Shown here piece by piece: positions 1 to 9,792 of a stretch of DNA of 64,000 nt (its first letter is position 1; every line of letters begins with the position of its first letter). Location: NCBI RefSeq assembly GCF_043643765.1, contig NZ_JBHZSP010000009.1:62001-126000 (forward strand). Reading direction: 5' to 3'. The DNA comes from Marinomonas posidonica_A (GTDB taxonomy: Bacteria > Pseudomonadota > Gammaproteobacteria > Pseudomonadales > Marinomonadaceae). Below the pieces are notes generated by a model. That model was not told the origin of the DNA and made no database searches. It saw only the letters and a program-made list of their open reading frames with translations. A program made the translations under genes and the position numbers.

Positions 1-980
1 AAGGTTCTGCCGTGACCGCACCGCGCTACTCTCTTACACTCACGAGTCAAGTAAGCGGAGAAGTGATTAAAATCTCGCCACAACTGGAAGCAGGTAAACG
101 CGTTAAACAAGGTGACGTGTTAACCGTTTTGCGTAATCGCGAATTAAACAGTGCTGTCGCCAGTGCAGAGAAAGCCTTAGCCAGTGCAGAACTCGCGTTA
201 AAAGAAGAAGTTAGACAAGGAGAGCAAGCCAAAGCGGAATGGAAAGCGGCAGGCTTTACCGACCAACCCGATTCCGATTTAACATGGCGTATTCCACAGC
301 TAGCCGAAGCCAAAGCCGAAGTTAATTCAGCTAAAGCGGCCCTCATGGAAGCCAGAGATAACTTAGAAAATACCAAAGTGGTGGCCCCATTTAATGCATT
401 AGTTACAGCACGCAATATTTCACCCGGCTCTTATTTGAGCTCCAGCAGTGACATTGCCACCTTATACAGTACTGACCGTGTAGAAATCACCTTGGAACTG
501 GCTAACTCAGATTGGGCAAAATTACCTGACGCAGACACGCTACTTGCGGGTAATTGGCCCGTCACCGTCCATAGTATTGACAGTCAAGCAAGCTGGTCAG
601 GTAAGGTTATCAGTGTCGGTCAACACATAGACACCTCAACTCGTATGCGCAGCCTAACCCTGGCAGTAGAATCCCCGTTAGATCAAGACGCACCGTTATT
701 ACCGGGCGCCTTTGTCACTGTTGAACTACAGGGCAAAACCTTACAGAACTTATGGAAGCTACCCAACTCAGCGTTAAGTCAGCGTGGCGATATTTGGTTC
801 CTTGATGAAGACAATCGTCTCGATTACTTCCCGACGTCACCGCTGTTTGTTGATGCCAAATACACTTACATCTTGGTCCCAGAAACCATGCGAAACAAAC
901 CTTACTCAGTGCTAACCAAACCCTATAACAGTTACCAAAAAGGCACCCTAGTTGACGCCATGGAGCAAACTGAAAGATGA
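1..980 (+). CDS. RND efflux periplasmic adaptor (HlyD/MFP family), 5' end cut by window
   Basis: Membrane fusion protein that links an inner-membrane RND pump to an outer-membrane channel. The frame is open to the window edge. A GTG lies at position 12, but the codons before it are in frame and the visible protein starts directly in the first lipoyl half-motif (SGEVIKISPQLEAG), so the signal/anchor and roughly 40-60 N-terminal residues are missing. In order there are a split lipoyl/barrel-sandwich domain, an Ala/Glu/Lys-rich coiled-coil hairpin (about residues 45-120 from the GTG), the second lipoyl half (KVVAPFNALVTARNISPGSYL) and a beta-barrel domain. The stop overlaps the start of the pump gene by 4 bp (ATGA), so the two are translationally coupled. 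Substrate cannot be read from the sequence. Confidence 0.9.
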   Translation, partial: GSAVTAPRYSLTLTSQVSGEVIKISPQLEAGKRVKQGDVLTVLRNRELNSAVASAEKALASAELALKEEVRQGEQAKAEWKAAGFTDQPDSDLTWRIPQLAEAKAEVNSAKAALMEARDNLENTKVVAPFNALVTARNISPGSYLSSSSDIATLYSTDRVEITLELANSDWAKLPDADTLLAGNWPVTVHSIDSQASWSGKVISVGQHIDTSTRMRSLTLAVESPLDQDAPLLPGAFVTVELQGKTLQNLWKLPNSALSQRGDIWFLDEDNRLDYFPTSPLFVDAKYTYILVPETMRNKPYSVLTKPYNSYQKGTLVDAMEQTER

Positions 981-3900
981 GTCCAAACGATCAACAAAGA
1001 GGCATCATAGCTTGGTTTGCAGGAAATCCTGTGGCCGCCAACTTGCTAATGATTTTTATCATTACGTTGGGGGTAATTAACATAGGCTCGTTAAGTAAAA
1101 AAAGCTTTCCGACCCTACCGCCAAATGGTATCGACATCGACGTTAGCTACGACAGTGGTTCCGCCAAAGCAACCGAAGAAAGTGTCACCATTTTGATTGA
1201 ACAACAACTGGAAGGCTTAGAAGGCATCGACAATGTGATGTCGACTTCCACTAGCAGTAGCAGTTCGGTTAATGTTGAAATCAAAGACGGCTATGACCTA
1301 GATGTAGTCTTTAACAACATCAAAGATAAAGTTGATGAGATCTCTTCTTTCCCGAGTGACGCCGATCCTGCCGTGATATCTAAAGACACCCGTTCTGAAT
1401 TGGCCATTATCATTCAGTTATTTGGCGATACGGACCGTCGAACCTTGCAAAAAGCCGCCTACGATTTAAAAACCGACCTGTTGTTAGATAAAGAAATTAA
1501 CTCTGTTTCCATTTCTGGTTGGCGAGACCCAAGCATGCTAATTAAGGTCGATAAAAATAAGCTCGAAGCTTACGATCTGACGTTGGCCGACATCAGCACC
1601 GCGATTAACGCTGAGTCCGCCACAGCATCAGTAGCGACACTAAGCAATGAGGATTTATATCTCAAAGTCAGTACCTCAGAACAAGCTTACTTCAAGCATG
1701 AATTTTCTCGTATTCCGATTAAAACCAACACAAGTGGTGCCGAACTAAAACTCAGCGACATCGCCACTGTCCAAGACGCGTACGATGAAGACGACTTTGT
1801 GTTATCGCGTTTCAATCAACAAAATAGCTTATCACTACGAGTTAATACCATTGGCAAGGACGACATTATTAACACAGTGGAGGCAACGAAAAAGCGTGTT
1901 GAAGATTGGCAGGCATTTGGAAAACTGCCTTACAAAGTGGAATTAACGACTTGGAACGATCGCAGTGAATCCATTAATCAGCGCCTTGAGTTGATGGTGA
2001 AAAACGCCCTAACTGGGGTAATTTTAGTGTTCGTCTTATTGGCGATTTTCCTTAACATTACGGTGGCTTTTTGGGTAGCTGCAGGCTTGCCATTTATCTT
2101 CTTTGGCACTCTTTTCCTCATGGGCACCAGTCAAATCGATTTAACCTTGAACATGATCACTACCTTTGGCTTTATTTTGGCCTTGGGCATTGTGGTGGAC
2201 GATGCGGTGGTCGTCGGTGAAAACATCTATTCCGTACGGGCGCGGGATGGTGATACGTTAAACAACACCATAAAGGGCACCATGGAAGTCGCTGTGCCTA
2301 CCTTATTTGGTGTCTTTACCACAGTGGCGGCTTTCTGGGCTTTGTCCAACATTGATGGTCGTTTGGGGAAGATTTATTCTCAATTTGCTCAAGTGGTGGC
2401 CATTTGTTTGGTACTGTCTATTATTGAATCCAAAATCATTTTGCCTGCACACCTATCACATCTAAACACCCACAAATCCCCCGCTAAAAACATAGTCGCG
2501 AAACTATGGGGGATGGTGCAAAAAGGCGCTGATGATGGACTGCAGTTTTTCAGTCATCGAATGTATAAACCAGCCATTGAGTTTTGTCTGAGCCACCGAT
2601 ATGCCATGAGCTTGGTCTTTATCAGTATGTTTGCTTTGGTCATTTCCATGCCTCTTACGGGGGAAATTCGCACCAGTTTTTTCCCGCGAATTCCGGGCGA
2701 TACAGTACGAGCTTCCTTAACCATGTTGAGCGATGCCAGCTACGGTCAAACGGAAAAAGCCTTGATTGAGATAGAGCAAAAAGCCTATCAGGCGGACAGA
2801 AACCTTACCCGAGCCGCGCATGCCAAACTGGCCGATCAAACGGATTTACCAAACCGCTATTTAAAAAATATTGAAACCTATACTTCCAGTGATCAATCTG
2901 GCAGCTTCCGCGTCGAATTGGTGAATGGTTCGCCCTATTCATTGACTCAGTTTTCGACCGAATGGCAACGTTTAGCGGGCACGCCAGAAGGCGTAAAAAG
3001 TTTGCGCATTCGTAATGGCCAAGACGGCGCAGTGGATGCTTTAAATGTCGAACTTGCCAGCACCAATGCCACTTCACTTGATGAAGCACTGAGCACCTTG
3101 GTTGAAGCATTGAATCAAATTCCTGCTGTGACTGGCATTGAAAAGTACGACACGCCACCTGAGTCACGCTTAGAACTCAGCTTAAGTGAGCAAGGTCGCT
3201 TACTGGGCTTAACAACATCTGAATTGGCGAGCCAAGTTGCCAGTAACTTTGATGGTACAGAAGTACAGACATATCAAAGAGACAATGACGAAATGGAAGT
3301 GCGGATTGGCTATCCGGAAGCACAGCAAGAATCCCCCGCAGCCATTATGAACACTAAGATTACGCTCGACAATGGTTCACGCGTGCCCCTAGACACAGTA
3401 GCAAAACTAGGGCAAATAGAAGTGCAAACTGAGATCATTCGTATTGATGGCAAACGCTCTTACTACCTGTCAGCGGAAGTAGACAAAGACATCATGTCTT
3501 CTACTGAAGTGGTTGAATTATTGCAGCAATCGGCCATGCCGAACATCAAAAAACAATTTTCAGAAGTGGACTTTACCTTCTCTGGAGAAGCGGAAGAACA
3601 AGCAGAGACACAATCATCATTATTCCAAATGTTCATGTTAGCTCTGTTGATCATTTACGCTCTGTTGGCCATTCCATTGAAGTCATACAGCCAACCTGTG
3701 ATTATCATGATGGCCATTCCATTTGGTATCATAGGTTCCTTACTTGGTCATTGGATGAACGGTTTGGCTTTGAGTATCTTCTCATTAAATGGCATTTTGG
3801 CACTGAGCGGTGTAGTGGTAAACGACAGTCTTCTGCTGGTGTCTCGCTACAATGATTTACGCCAAGAAACCATTCACATTCGTCGCGCCATCATCATGGC

Positions 3901-4162
3901 ATGCCAAAGTCGTTTACGCGCCGTGTTATTAACCTCGTTTACTACTTTCGCAGGTTTAGCTCCCATTTTGTATGAAACATCACGTCAGGCCCAGGCTTTG
4001 ATTCCGGCCGCCGTTTCCCTCGGATACGGTATCATGTTTGCAACCTTGATCACCTTGGTATTGATGCCTATCCTCTTGATGATCAAAGAAGATGTGGAAA
4101 ACGTGATCAAGCGTATCAAAGGCAGAATCAAGCCAAAATCGGATGCCCCCGTTTCGTTGTAA
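977..4162 (+). CDS. RND superfamily efflux pump, inner-membrane subunit (AcrB-like)
   Basis: Proton-driven exporter of the AcrB/HAE1 type, 1061 aa, the full family length. The N-terminal TM1 follows a short cytoplasmic start (AWFAGNPVAANLLM). Two large periplasmic loops flank two blocks of TM helices at about residues 340-535 and 865-1045. The TM4 proton-relay region reads GIVVDDAVVVGENI, carrying the paired aspartates of this superfamily. The second half has the matching pattern LSGVVVNDSLLLV. ATGA overlap with the adaptor marks an operon. No outer-membrane factor gene follows, so the pump would use a TolC-like partner encoded elsewhere. The periplasmic loops diverge from AcrB, so it may belong to a less studied branch. 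Drug or metabolite specificity is unknown. Confidence 0.93.
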   Translation: MSPNDQQRGIIAWFAGNPVAANLLMIFIITLGVINIGSLSKKSFPTLPPNGIDIDVSYDSGSAKATEESVTILIEQQLEGLEGIDNVMSTSTSSSSSVNVEIKDGYDLDVVFNNIKDKVDEISSFPSDADPAVISKDTRSELAIIIQLFGDTDRRTLQKAAYDLKTDLLLDKEINSVSISGWRDPSMLIKVDKNKLEAYDLTLADISTAINAESATASVATLSNEDLYLKVSTSEQAYFKHEFSRIPIKTNTSGAELKLSDIATVQDAYDEDDFVLSRFNQQNSLSLRVNTIGKDDIINTVEATKKRVEDWQAFGKLPYKVELTTWNDRSESINQRLELMVKNALTGVILVFVLLAIFLNITVAFWVAAGLPFIFFGTLFLMGTSQIDLTLNMITTFGFILALGIVVDDAVVVGENIYSVRARDGDTLNNTIKGTMEVAVPTLFGVFTTVAAFWALSNIDGRLGKIYSQFAQVVAICLVLSIIESKIILPAHLSHLNTHKSPAKNIVAKLWGMVQKGADDGLQFFSHRMYKPAIEFCLSHRYAMSLVFISMFALVISMPLTGEIRTSFFPRIPGDTVRASLTMLSDASYGQTEKALIEIEQKAYQADRNLTRAAHAKLADQTDLPNRYLKNIETYTSSDQSGSFRVELVNGSPYSLTQFSTEWQRLAGTPEGVKSLRIRNGQDGAVDALNVELASTNATSLDEALSTLVEALNQIPAVTGIEKYDTPPESRLELSLSEQGRLLGLTTSELASQVASNFDGTEVQTYQRDNDEMEVRIGYPEAQQESPAAIMNTKITLDNGSRVPLDTVAKLGQIEVQTEIIRIDGKRSYYLSAEVDKDIMSSTEVVELLQQSAMPNIKKQFSEVDFTFSGEAEEQAETQSSLFQMFMLALLIIYALLAIPLKSYSQPVIIMMAIPFGIIGSLLGHWMNGLALSIFSLNGILALSGVVVNDSLLLVSRYNDLRQETIHIRRAIIMACQSRLRAVLLTSFTTFAGLAPILYETSRQAQALIPAAVSLGYGIMFATLITLVLMPILLMIKEDVENVIKRIKGRIKPKSDAPVSL

Positions 4163-4202
4163 CCTCTTTCCGGTTAGTCCTAAAACGGCGGAACAGATAA
4201 AC

Positions 4203-4236
4203 AAAAACCCGATGCTGATAACAACATCGGGGTTTT
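4203..4236. terminator. Bidirectional intrinsic terminator between the RND operon and the chemoreceptor
   Basis: An inverted repeat AAAACCCGATG / CATCGGGGTTTT with a ten-base loop and one bulged G sits between two convergent genes. The A-rich and T-rich flanks give a U tract on either strand. Confidence 0.75.
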
Positions 4237-4261
4237 AGTGATATCAAAGAAGGTGCTCGGG

Positions 4262-6154
4262 TTAGACTTTAAAGCGCGCCACTAACTCGTCAAGACTGCT
4301 CGACAGTTCACGTAACGCCTTGCTGTTATCTGAGACATCATTTGCTGTGGTCACACTGGTTTCAACCGAATTCTGAATCCCCGTCACATGACTTGCAACA
4401 TCTTCAATCGCGAGTAATTGCTGCTCTGTTGAAGTGGCTACTTGCTGATTAATGGCATTCATGGTTTTCACTTGTTCAGCAATGCTGTGTAACGAAGTTT
4501 GTGCTTCTTGCATCGACGCTACACCTTCGCCAGCAATCTGCTGACCCGCTTGTGATGCCGCTAGGGCCTTACGAGATTCAGCTTGTAATTGATCAATCAT
4601 TTGCTGAATTTCATCAGTAGATTGAGCGGTACGCTTCGCCAAACTACGAACTTCGTCCGCCACAACGGCAAAACCACGACCTGCCTCACCTGCTCGGGCC
4701 GACTCAATCGCTGCATTTAGTGCCAATAAGTTGGTTTGTTCTGAGATATTGCGAATGACTTCCAAAATACTGCCAATCTGCTCAGAGTTTTTCGCCAAAT
4801 CGTCAATCACCTGAGCGGTTTTCTGACTCTCTAACGCAAGGTTTTCTACGGTTGCTTTGGCCGATGACACCACTTTTAGACCAGATGTCACTTCATGCTC
4901 AACTTGGTTAGCACTCTCAGCTGCTTGCGCAGCATTTCCTGATACTTCACGCACAGAAGCTTCTACTTCATGAATCGCCGAGGCCACCATTGAGGTTCGT
5001 TCACTTTGCTGCTTGGCATCAGATTGCATGGTGTTGGCCGAACTGAGCATTTGCTCTGATGCATTACTCAACTGAGTGCTGGTCTGACTAACTTGCTTTA
5101 CCATATTGTGAATGACGCTAACAAACTTATTAAAGCCAGAGCCAATATTGGCTAATTCAGCTGGTCCTTGATCACTTAATCTGTGTTTTAGATCACCGTC
5201 CCCTTCACCAATTTCGGTCAGGTTGTTGGCCACAACTTGTAGTTGTTTTACCAATTTTGAGCCCAGCAAGCTGGCTGCGATCACTGTCACGACACTCAAA
5301 ACAAGCCCCATAATCAGCAAAACATGCCCCATGGTAGTTACACCACCAAATACGGCTTCTTTTGGAATTTCTGCAACCAGTGTCCACCCCATTGCAGGAA
5401 TGTATTCACTGGCCAATACCGCATCGTCTGCCATCACAATGTTTAGCCCATCGCGCTGCAACAAGGTACGACCCACTTCTGCGCCATATAAGTCACTTAC
5501 TTTGGTTTTTTCCAACAGGTCTTCATTACGGTGAACTTTCAAGGTGCCATCACCAGACACTAAATAAACAAAGCCGCTGCCATTAAATGTAAAGCTGTTT
5601 AAATAGGCCGTCATTCGCTCTAAATTCATACCAAATCCAGCCAAACCACGGCCATTAGTATTTTGGTAGTTCACAAACAACTTCACCTCACCAGAAGATT
5701 GGCTGCGGTAAACACTGACATTTCGATCATTGGATGAATCAGTAAAATCAAAGAACCAACTATCACGCTCTGGCGTGAGTGTTCTCAGAAAACCATCTTG
5801 GTTCCAGTACTTAGCAGTTTGACGATCGGCCCAAGAGGCCGTATCTAAACCAAGTTGGTTTTTGATATTTCCCAGCAACTCAATTAACTTATCTTCTTCT
5901 TGAGGATCAAAGCCTTTCTTCGCCCAATCAATGATTAACGGATTATTGGCTAAGGTTTGAGCAGTGGCAGCAAGGTTTTCAATTTGGTTTTCAACCTCAC
6001 TTTTAATCTGCTTAATTTGCGCTGGAAGTTCTGTATTAGTAGTGCGTTCCAACATGACCGAACGAGCTTGATAAAAGCTTAACAGGCCCATGGTGATAGT
6101 ACTGATGAGTACAACGGCTACAAAGGCATAGATGAGTCGAAGTTTTAGTGACAC
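4262..6154 (-). CDS. Methyl-accepting chemotaxis protein with periplasmic Cache sensor
   Basis: Transmembrane chemoreceptor of 630 aa that passes ligand binding to CheA/CheW. TM1 is at about residues 8-28. A periplasmic double-Cache type domain follows (about 35-275, with FVYLVSGDG and the late strand GWTLVAEIP), then TM2 (about 278-300), HAMP (about 300-355) and a long signalling coiled coil. The hairpin tip carries the highly conserved EQTNLLALNAAIESARAGE and GRGFAVVADEVRSLA. The start is GTG with an AAGGA ribosome site nine bases upstream. No other chemotaxis genes are nearby, so it is an orphan receptor. Cache domains often bind amino or organic acids, but the ligand here is not known. 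It runs convergent to the efflux pump. Confidence 0.93.
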   Translation of the reverse strand: MSLKLRLIYAFVAVVLISTITMGLLSFYQARSVMLERTTNTELPAQIKQIKSEVENQIENLAATAQTLANNPLIIDWAKKGFDPQEEDKLIELLGNIKNQLGLDTASWADRQTAKYWNQDGFLRTLTPERDSWFFDFTDSSNDRNVSVYRSQSSGEVKLFVNYQNTNGRGLAGFGMNLERMTAYLNSFTFNGSGFVYLVSGDGTLKVHRNEDLLEKTKVSDLYGAEVGRTLLQRDGLNIVMADDAVLASEYIPAMGWTLVAEIPKEAVFGGVTTMGHVLLIMGLVLSVVTVIAASLLGSKLVKQLQVVANNLTEIGEGDGDLKHRLSDQGPAELANIGSGFNKFVSVIHNMVKQVSQTSTQLSNASEQMLSSANTMQSDAKQQSERTSMVASAIHEVEASVREVSGNAAQAAESANQVEHEVTSGLKVVSSAKATVENLALESQKTAQVIDDLAKNSEQIGSILEVIRNISEQTNLLALNAAIESARAGEAGRGFAVVADEVRSLAKRTAQSTDEIQQMIDQLQAESRKALAASQAGQQIAGEGVASMQEAQTSLHSIAEQVKTMNAINQQVATSTEQQLLAIEDVASHVTGIQNSVETSVTTANDVSDNSKALRELSSSLDELVARFKV

Positions 6155-6278
6155 CGAGTTGAGTCCTTTTTATGGTTAGTGGGTTTCAATCTTGACTTTT
6201 TGGTTAATTATTAAACTAAACGAATGACCTGTAAACTGATATAAAGTTATTTATCTACTCGGTTTACAGGAAAAGAAT

Positions 6279-6485
6279 ATGAAAAAGAGTATTTTCACAT
6301 CTTTCTGCTTTATCTTAGTCGTCACACAAGCATCTTGCACAACCAAAGGTGCATATGAAGCTTTTCAATATAATCATGCATCAGCTTGTCGTGAGTATCG
6401 TGGCCAACAACAATCTGATTGCTTAGCGAACTACAACCAATCTTTTGAAGAATACCAAAGAGAGCGAACAGGTTACTCGGATTAA
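6279..6485 (+). CDS. Small Cys-containing lipoprotein-like protein (hypothetical)
   Basis: A 68-aa protein with a lysine-led hydrophobic signal segment (residues 1-18) ending in QASC, a weak lipobox that lacks the usual Leu at -3. The mature part is polar, rich in Tyr, Gln and Glu, with two further cysteines (SACREY, SDCLANY) that could form a disulfide. A GGA-rich ribosome site lies just upstream (caggaaaagaatATG). It has its own short transcription region opposite the chemoreceptor. I do not recognise the family. Export to the periplasm or outer membrane is inferred from the signal segment only. Confidence 0.7.
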   Translation: MKKSIFTSFCFILVVTQASCTTKGAYEAFQYNHASACREYRGQQQSDCLANYNQSFEEYQRERTGYSD

Positions 6486-6647
6486 GCCAATTCCACTAAA
6501 AAACGATATTTTTCATACTTTTTTTCGTCGTCATAATGAATTGATATTCCTTAAATGCCGCCCATTGAGAAATAGCATTGCTTAAGACTGGAAAATTACT
6601 AAAGTGAAGAAATTAAATTTCAAATAAATATCAAAATTGAGTACAAA

Positions 6648-7124
6648 ATGAACTTAGATAGCACAGACTTGCAACTTCTTGCTTTAATTCAAAGCAATGA
6701 TAGTATCTCTACAGAAGCAATGGCTCAGCAAGTAGGCTTATCCAAAACCCCTTGCTGGCGACGCATTCAGCGCTTAGAAAAATCAGGCTACATCAAACGT
6801 CACGTGGCCTTATTAGACGCTGAAAAATTGGAACTAGGCGTGTCGGTTTTCGTTCAGGTCAAAACCAATCAACACGATGCCAATTGGGCAACCGAATTTG
6901 CACAAGTGGTTTCACAGTTTCCAGAAGTCGTGGAATTTTATCGCATGGCAGGCGAATACGATTATTTACTGCGCGTTTTGGTAAAAGACATTCCAGCTTA
7001 TGATCAATTTTATAAACGCTTAATCAGTGCCACTGCGTTAACAGACGTCACTTCCAACTTCGCTATGGAACAAATTAAATGGACCACGGAGTTGCCTTTA
7101 CCTCAGCGAGATAAACTCGAATAA
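6648..7124 (+). CDS. Lrp/AsnC-family transcriptional regulator
   Basis: A 158-aa DNA-binding regulator. The N-terminal winged helix-turn-helix spans residues 1-60 (DLQLLALIQSND, then VGLSKTPCWRRIQRLEKSGYI, the recognition helix). The C-terminal RAM/ACT-like effector domain (about 68-145) includes GEYDYLLRVLVKDIPAYDQFY, typical of feast/famine regulators that bind amino acids. It sits 40 bp upstream of a class V PLP-dependent enzyme on the same strand. It may control that gene, which would fit an amino-acid-responsive switch. This link is inference from position. Confidence 0.92.
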   Translation: MNLDSTDLQLLALIQSNDSISTEAMAQQVGLSKTPCWRRIQRLEKSGYIKRHVALLDAEKLELGVSVFVQVKTNQHDANWATEFAQVVSQFPEVVEFYRMAGEYDYLLRVLVKDIPAYDQFYKRLISATALTDVTSNFAMEQIKWTTELPLPQRDKLE

Positions 7125-7164
7125 GCTGAAGAAGAGTCTGTCAATCAGGGCTAAGGACCTCGAC

Positions 7165-8895
7165 ATGTTAACGACAGACTCTTCCAATAGCCGACATACT
7201 ACTGACGCTTGCCACTCAACAACCGATTATTCCGACTCATCGTCACAACTTGTGTTAAAAAAAATACGACAAAGCATTATTGGGGCTCAACAAAACATCA
7301 CCACACCTTTTGGCGAACGCAAACTGACCTACGCGGATTACACAGCCTCAGGTCGCTGTTTGGATTTCATCGAACAAGCGGTTCAACATGCCATGCCCTT
7401 TTATGCGAACACTCACACGGAAGCCAATGCCACCGGTATGCAAACCACCGCATTTCGTGAACAAGCAAGAGAGGAAATTCGTCAAGCAGTGAATGCTAGC
7501 CCTGAAGATTTGATCATTTTCTGCGGCAGTGGCGCCACCAGCGCTATTAACACGCTGATTTCTCAGCTTGGCTTGAGACAGTTAGACGCCACCGAAAAAG
7601 CCCAAACGCGCATTTTTATTGGCCCTTATGAACATCATTCCAATGAGCTGCCGTGGCGCGAACTGGGAATTCCTTTGATCCGCATTAAGGAAGGCAAACA
7701 GGGGGGCGTGTGTTTGCAAGACTTAGAAGACCAATTGCAGCAACATCAAGGAAAGCGTCTCATCGGCAGCTTCAGTGCCGCTTCTAATGTCACCGGTATC
7801 CTCTCAGAACAAGACGCCATCACCAACTTACTACACGTTTATAACGCGCTCTCTTGTTGGGATTTCGCCGCAGCCGCCCCTTATGTGAAAATCGATATGA
7901 ATCCTGTGCAGTCTGAACACCACCACAAAGACGCTCTTTTCTTTTCCCCGCATAAATTCATTGGTGGTCCCGGAACCCCTGGCATTTTGATTGTCAAAAA
8001 AACCATTATTGAGAACGCTCAACCCAGCCATGTCGGTGGGGGGACAGTGTCTTTCGTCACACCGAATGACCATACTTTTTTGCCAATAAGTGAGCGCCGA
8101 GAAGAAGGTGGAACACCAGCTATTTTAGAGTCCATACGCGCAGGTCTGGTTTTCAAACTCAAATCCTTAGTGGGCGATGCGGTAATTCAACAGCAAGAAC
8201 ACAAGTTTGTAGAGCTTATTGATCAACACTGGCAGAACCATCCTTCGATTGAACGTCTAGGTCATAACACTGCTGAGCGTATTTCCATTACCGCATTTCG
8301 CATTAAAACATCACTAGGCTATTTGCATCATGGTTTTATCACTGCGTTATTGAATGATCTCTTTGGTATTCAGATGCGCGGTGGCTGTTCCTGTGCTGGA
8401 CCTTATGGGCATGCTTTATTGAATATTGACGACCGCAGATCTGAGCAAATTCAGCAAGCCCTGAAAGCGGGGGAAAAACTTCTAAAACCTGGCTGGGTGC
8501 GCTTTAACTTGAACTATTTCATCAGCCAGCAGGAAGCCGACTTTATTCTTCGTGCCATTGATTTCATCAATCAACATGGTCTCACCTTTTTGCCTTTTTA
8601 TGCCTATGACCAGAAAAAGGATTTATGGCGTTTTCAAGCTCAAAAGGGTCGCGCTATGAGTTTGGATGATCTCATACAGTGGGACACGCTTGACGCAACA
8701 AACAAAACTGAAACGAAGACTCAGCAATCGCCTCATGACAGTTATAAAGCCTACCTGCAACAGGCAGACAGTTTAGCCAAGGTTTTACAAAATCCACAAC
8801 AAACAGACTATGCTTGGCAGTCGCAACCCTTCAACCCAAGATTTGACTCACTTAGAGATTTTGTCTTGGCTAAAGACCTTAAAGCGGCAACCTAG
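7165..8895 (+). CDS. Class V aminotransferase-fold PLP enzyme (cysteine desulfurase-like)
   Basis: A 576-aa pyridoxal phosphate enzyme. Fold-type I class V features are visible: GSGATSAINTLI near residue 118 for phosphate binding, the SWDFAAAAPY-type aspartate region near 230, and the PLP lysine in FFSPHKFIGGPGTPG (about residue 270). A Cys-rich motif RGGCSCAGPYGH near 410 lies where cysteine desulfurases carry their catalytic Cys. The protein is about 170 residues longer than SufS-type enzymes, with a polar N-terminal extension and an extra C-terminal region beyond residue 470. The start has an AAGGA site nine bases upstream. The substrate is unknown; candidates are a desulfurase, lyase or aminotransferase. 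It follows the Lrp-type gene and converges on the MOSC gene with only 5 bp between them. Confidence 0.85.
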   Translation: MLTTDSSNSRHTTDACHSTTDYSDSSSQLVLKKIRQSIIGAQQNITTPFGERKLTYADYTASGRCLDFIEQAVQHAMPFYANTHTEANATGMQTTAFREQAREEIRQAVNASPEDLIIFCGSGATSAINTLISQLGLRQLDATEKAQTRIFIGPYEHHSNELPWRELGIPLIRIKEGKQGGVCLQDLEDQLQQHQGKRLIGSFSAASNVTGILSEQDAITNLLHVYNALSCWDFAAAAPYVKIDMNPVQSEHHHKDALFFSPHKFIGGPGTPGILIVKKTIIENAQPSHVGGGTVSFVTPNDHTFLPISERREEGGTPAILESIRAGLVFKLKSLVGDAVIQQQEHKFVELIDQHWQNHPSIERLGHNTAERISITAFRIKTSLGYLHHGFITALLNDLFGIQMRGGCSCAGPYGHALLNIDDRRSEQIQQALKAGEKLLKPGWVRFNLNYFISQQEADFILRAIDFINQHGLTFLPFYAYDQKKDLWRFQAQKGRAMSLDDLIQWDTLDATNKTETKTQQSPHDSYKAYLQQADSLAKVLQNPQQTDYAWQSQPFNPRFDSLRDFVLAKDLKAAT

Positions 8896-8900
8896 CCAGC

Positions 8901-9356
8901 TTAATCCAGTTGTTCAATTGGCATACCGACACGCAGTACGCCAGAACGAACCACGTCGGCTCGTAATCCTCCTTTGTGCAGCCAAGCCTTAACCACTTGT
9001 GCTGCACTCATCTCTTCCGTTGCTAACCTTTTCCCCAACAAGGCACAAGGTTCACACAGCTCAACACCATAAAACTCAGCATCACCAATACGAAATCGCT
9101 TACCGACCAAGTCATTCAAACTGACGCCATAGGTCACCACATTACGACGAGTATCGGATAGCGTGATGCGCTGTTCAAAGTTTTCATTAAAAGCATGAAT
9201 TTCTTCCAGTGCAACAAAGGTAATATTTGGGCCATCATTGCCTTTTTTTCCGTAGTACCTATCCCCTACGATGCCCTTGCCCGCATCCACTTTTACCGCC
9301 TCTATTTCAATTTGCGCTTGCTTGGCTTTTTTCGCCACAAAGATGGCTTGGATCAT
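8901..9356 (-). CDS. MOSC-domain protein
   Basis: A 151-aa single-domain protein of the molybdenum cofactor sulfurase C-terminal (MOSC) family. Typical features are the early GIVGDRYYG, the central RRNVVTYGVSLNDLVGKRF stretch, and the conserved cysteine region GVELCEPC followed by GLRADVVRSG. MOSC proteins handle sulfur-carrying Moco or related thiol substrates, and many small ones, such as YiiM and YcbX relatives, reduce N-hydroxylated compounds. It is the last gene of a three-gene minus-strand group with the GNAT and FosA-like genes, 13 bp after the GNAT gene. Its physiological substrate cannot be deduced. Confidence 0.88.
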   Translation of the reverse strand: MIQAIFVAKKAKQAQIEIEAVKVDAGKGIVGDRYYGKKGNDGPNITFVALEEIHAFNENFEQRITLSDTRRNVVTYGVSLNDLVGKRFRIGDAEFYGVELCEPCALLGKRLATEEMSAAQVVKAWLHKGGLRADVVRSGVLRVGMPIEQLD

Positions 9357-9369
9357 ATAACGCTTTCCT

Positions 9370-9792
9370 TTATTTAAACGACACAGACATTCGACGATAA
9401 GGAATGTCCCCTTTGTAAAAACGCTCGCCCGATGCTGTCATACCAAAACGCTGATATAAAGAGCTGGCACTTTCTCTGGCATCACACCAGAAGATACGAA
9501 CGCCACTGGCTTTTAGGTCTTCAATAATACGACTTAACACAAACTGACCTATGCCCTGCCTCTGAAAAGCTTCTAAAGTAGCAAATTTTCTTAACCTTGC
9601 CGTATCTTGCTGAATAAAAACAGACGCCACGCAAACCAACAAACCTTGTTTGTCCACACCATAGTGTTCCCCAAAATCATCGTCCTCGACGCGGCATTCC
9701 TCTATGGTTTTATTTGGCCATAATACTTGTTGGCGCAAGGGTAAGGTTGTCTCAGCATCAATTTTTCGAATCGCTAGCGCTTCTAGTATCAC
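9370..9792 (-). CDS. GNAT-family N-acetyltransferase
   Basis: A 140-aa acetyltransferase. The acetyl-CoA binding signature is seen as ATLEAFQRQGIGQFVLSRI (Q-x-x-G-x-G type loop), and the late strand and helix ASSLYQRFGMTASGE is the usual GNAT motif B. I place the start at the GTG at 9792. A GGAG site lies eight bases upstream, and this GTG overlaps the stop of the upstream FosA-like gene by 4 bp (GTGA), which suggests translational coupling. An alternative in-frame GTG at 9801 lacks room for a ribosome site. The acceptor is unknown; coupling to a FosA-like gene hints at detoxification, but this is inference. Confidence 0.85.
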   Translation of the reverse strand: MILEALAIRKIDAETTLPLRQQVLWPNKTIEECRVEDDDFGEHYGVDKQGLLVCVASVFIQQDTARLRKFATLEAFQRQGIGQFVLSRIIEDLKASGVRIFWCDARESASSLYQRFGMTASGERFYKGDIPYRRMSVSFK

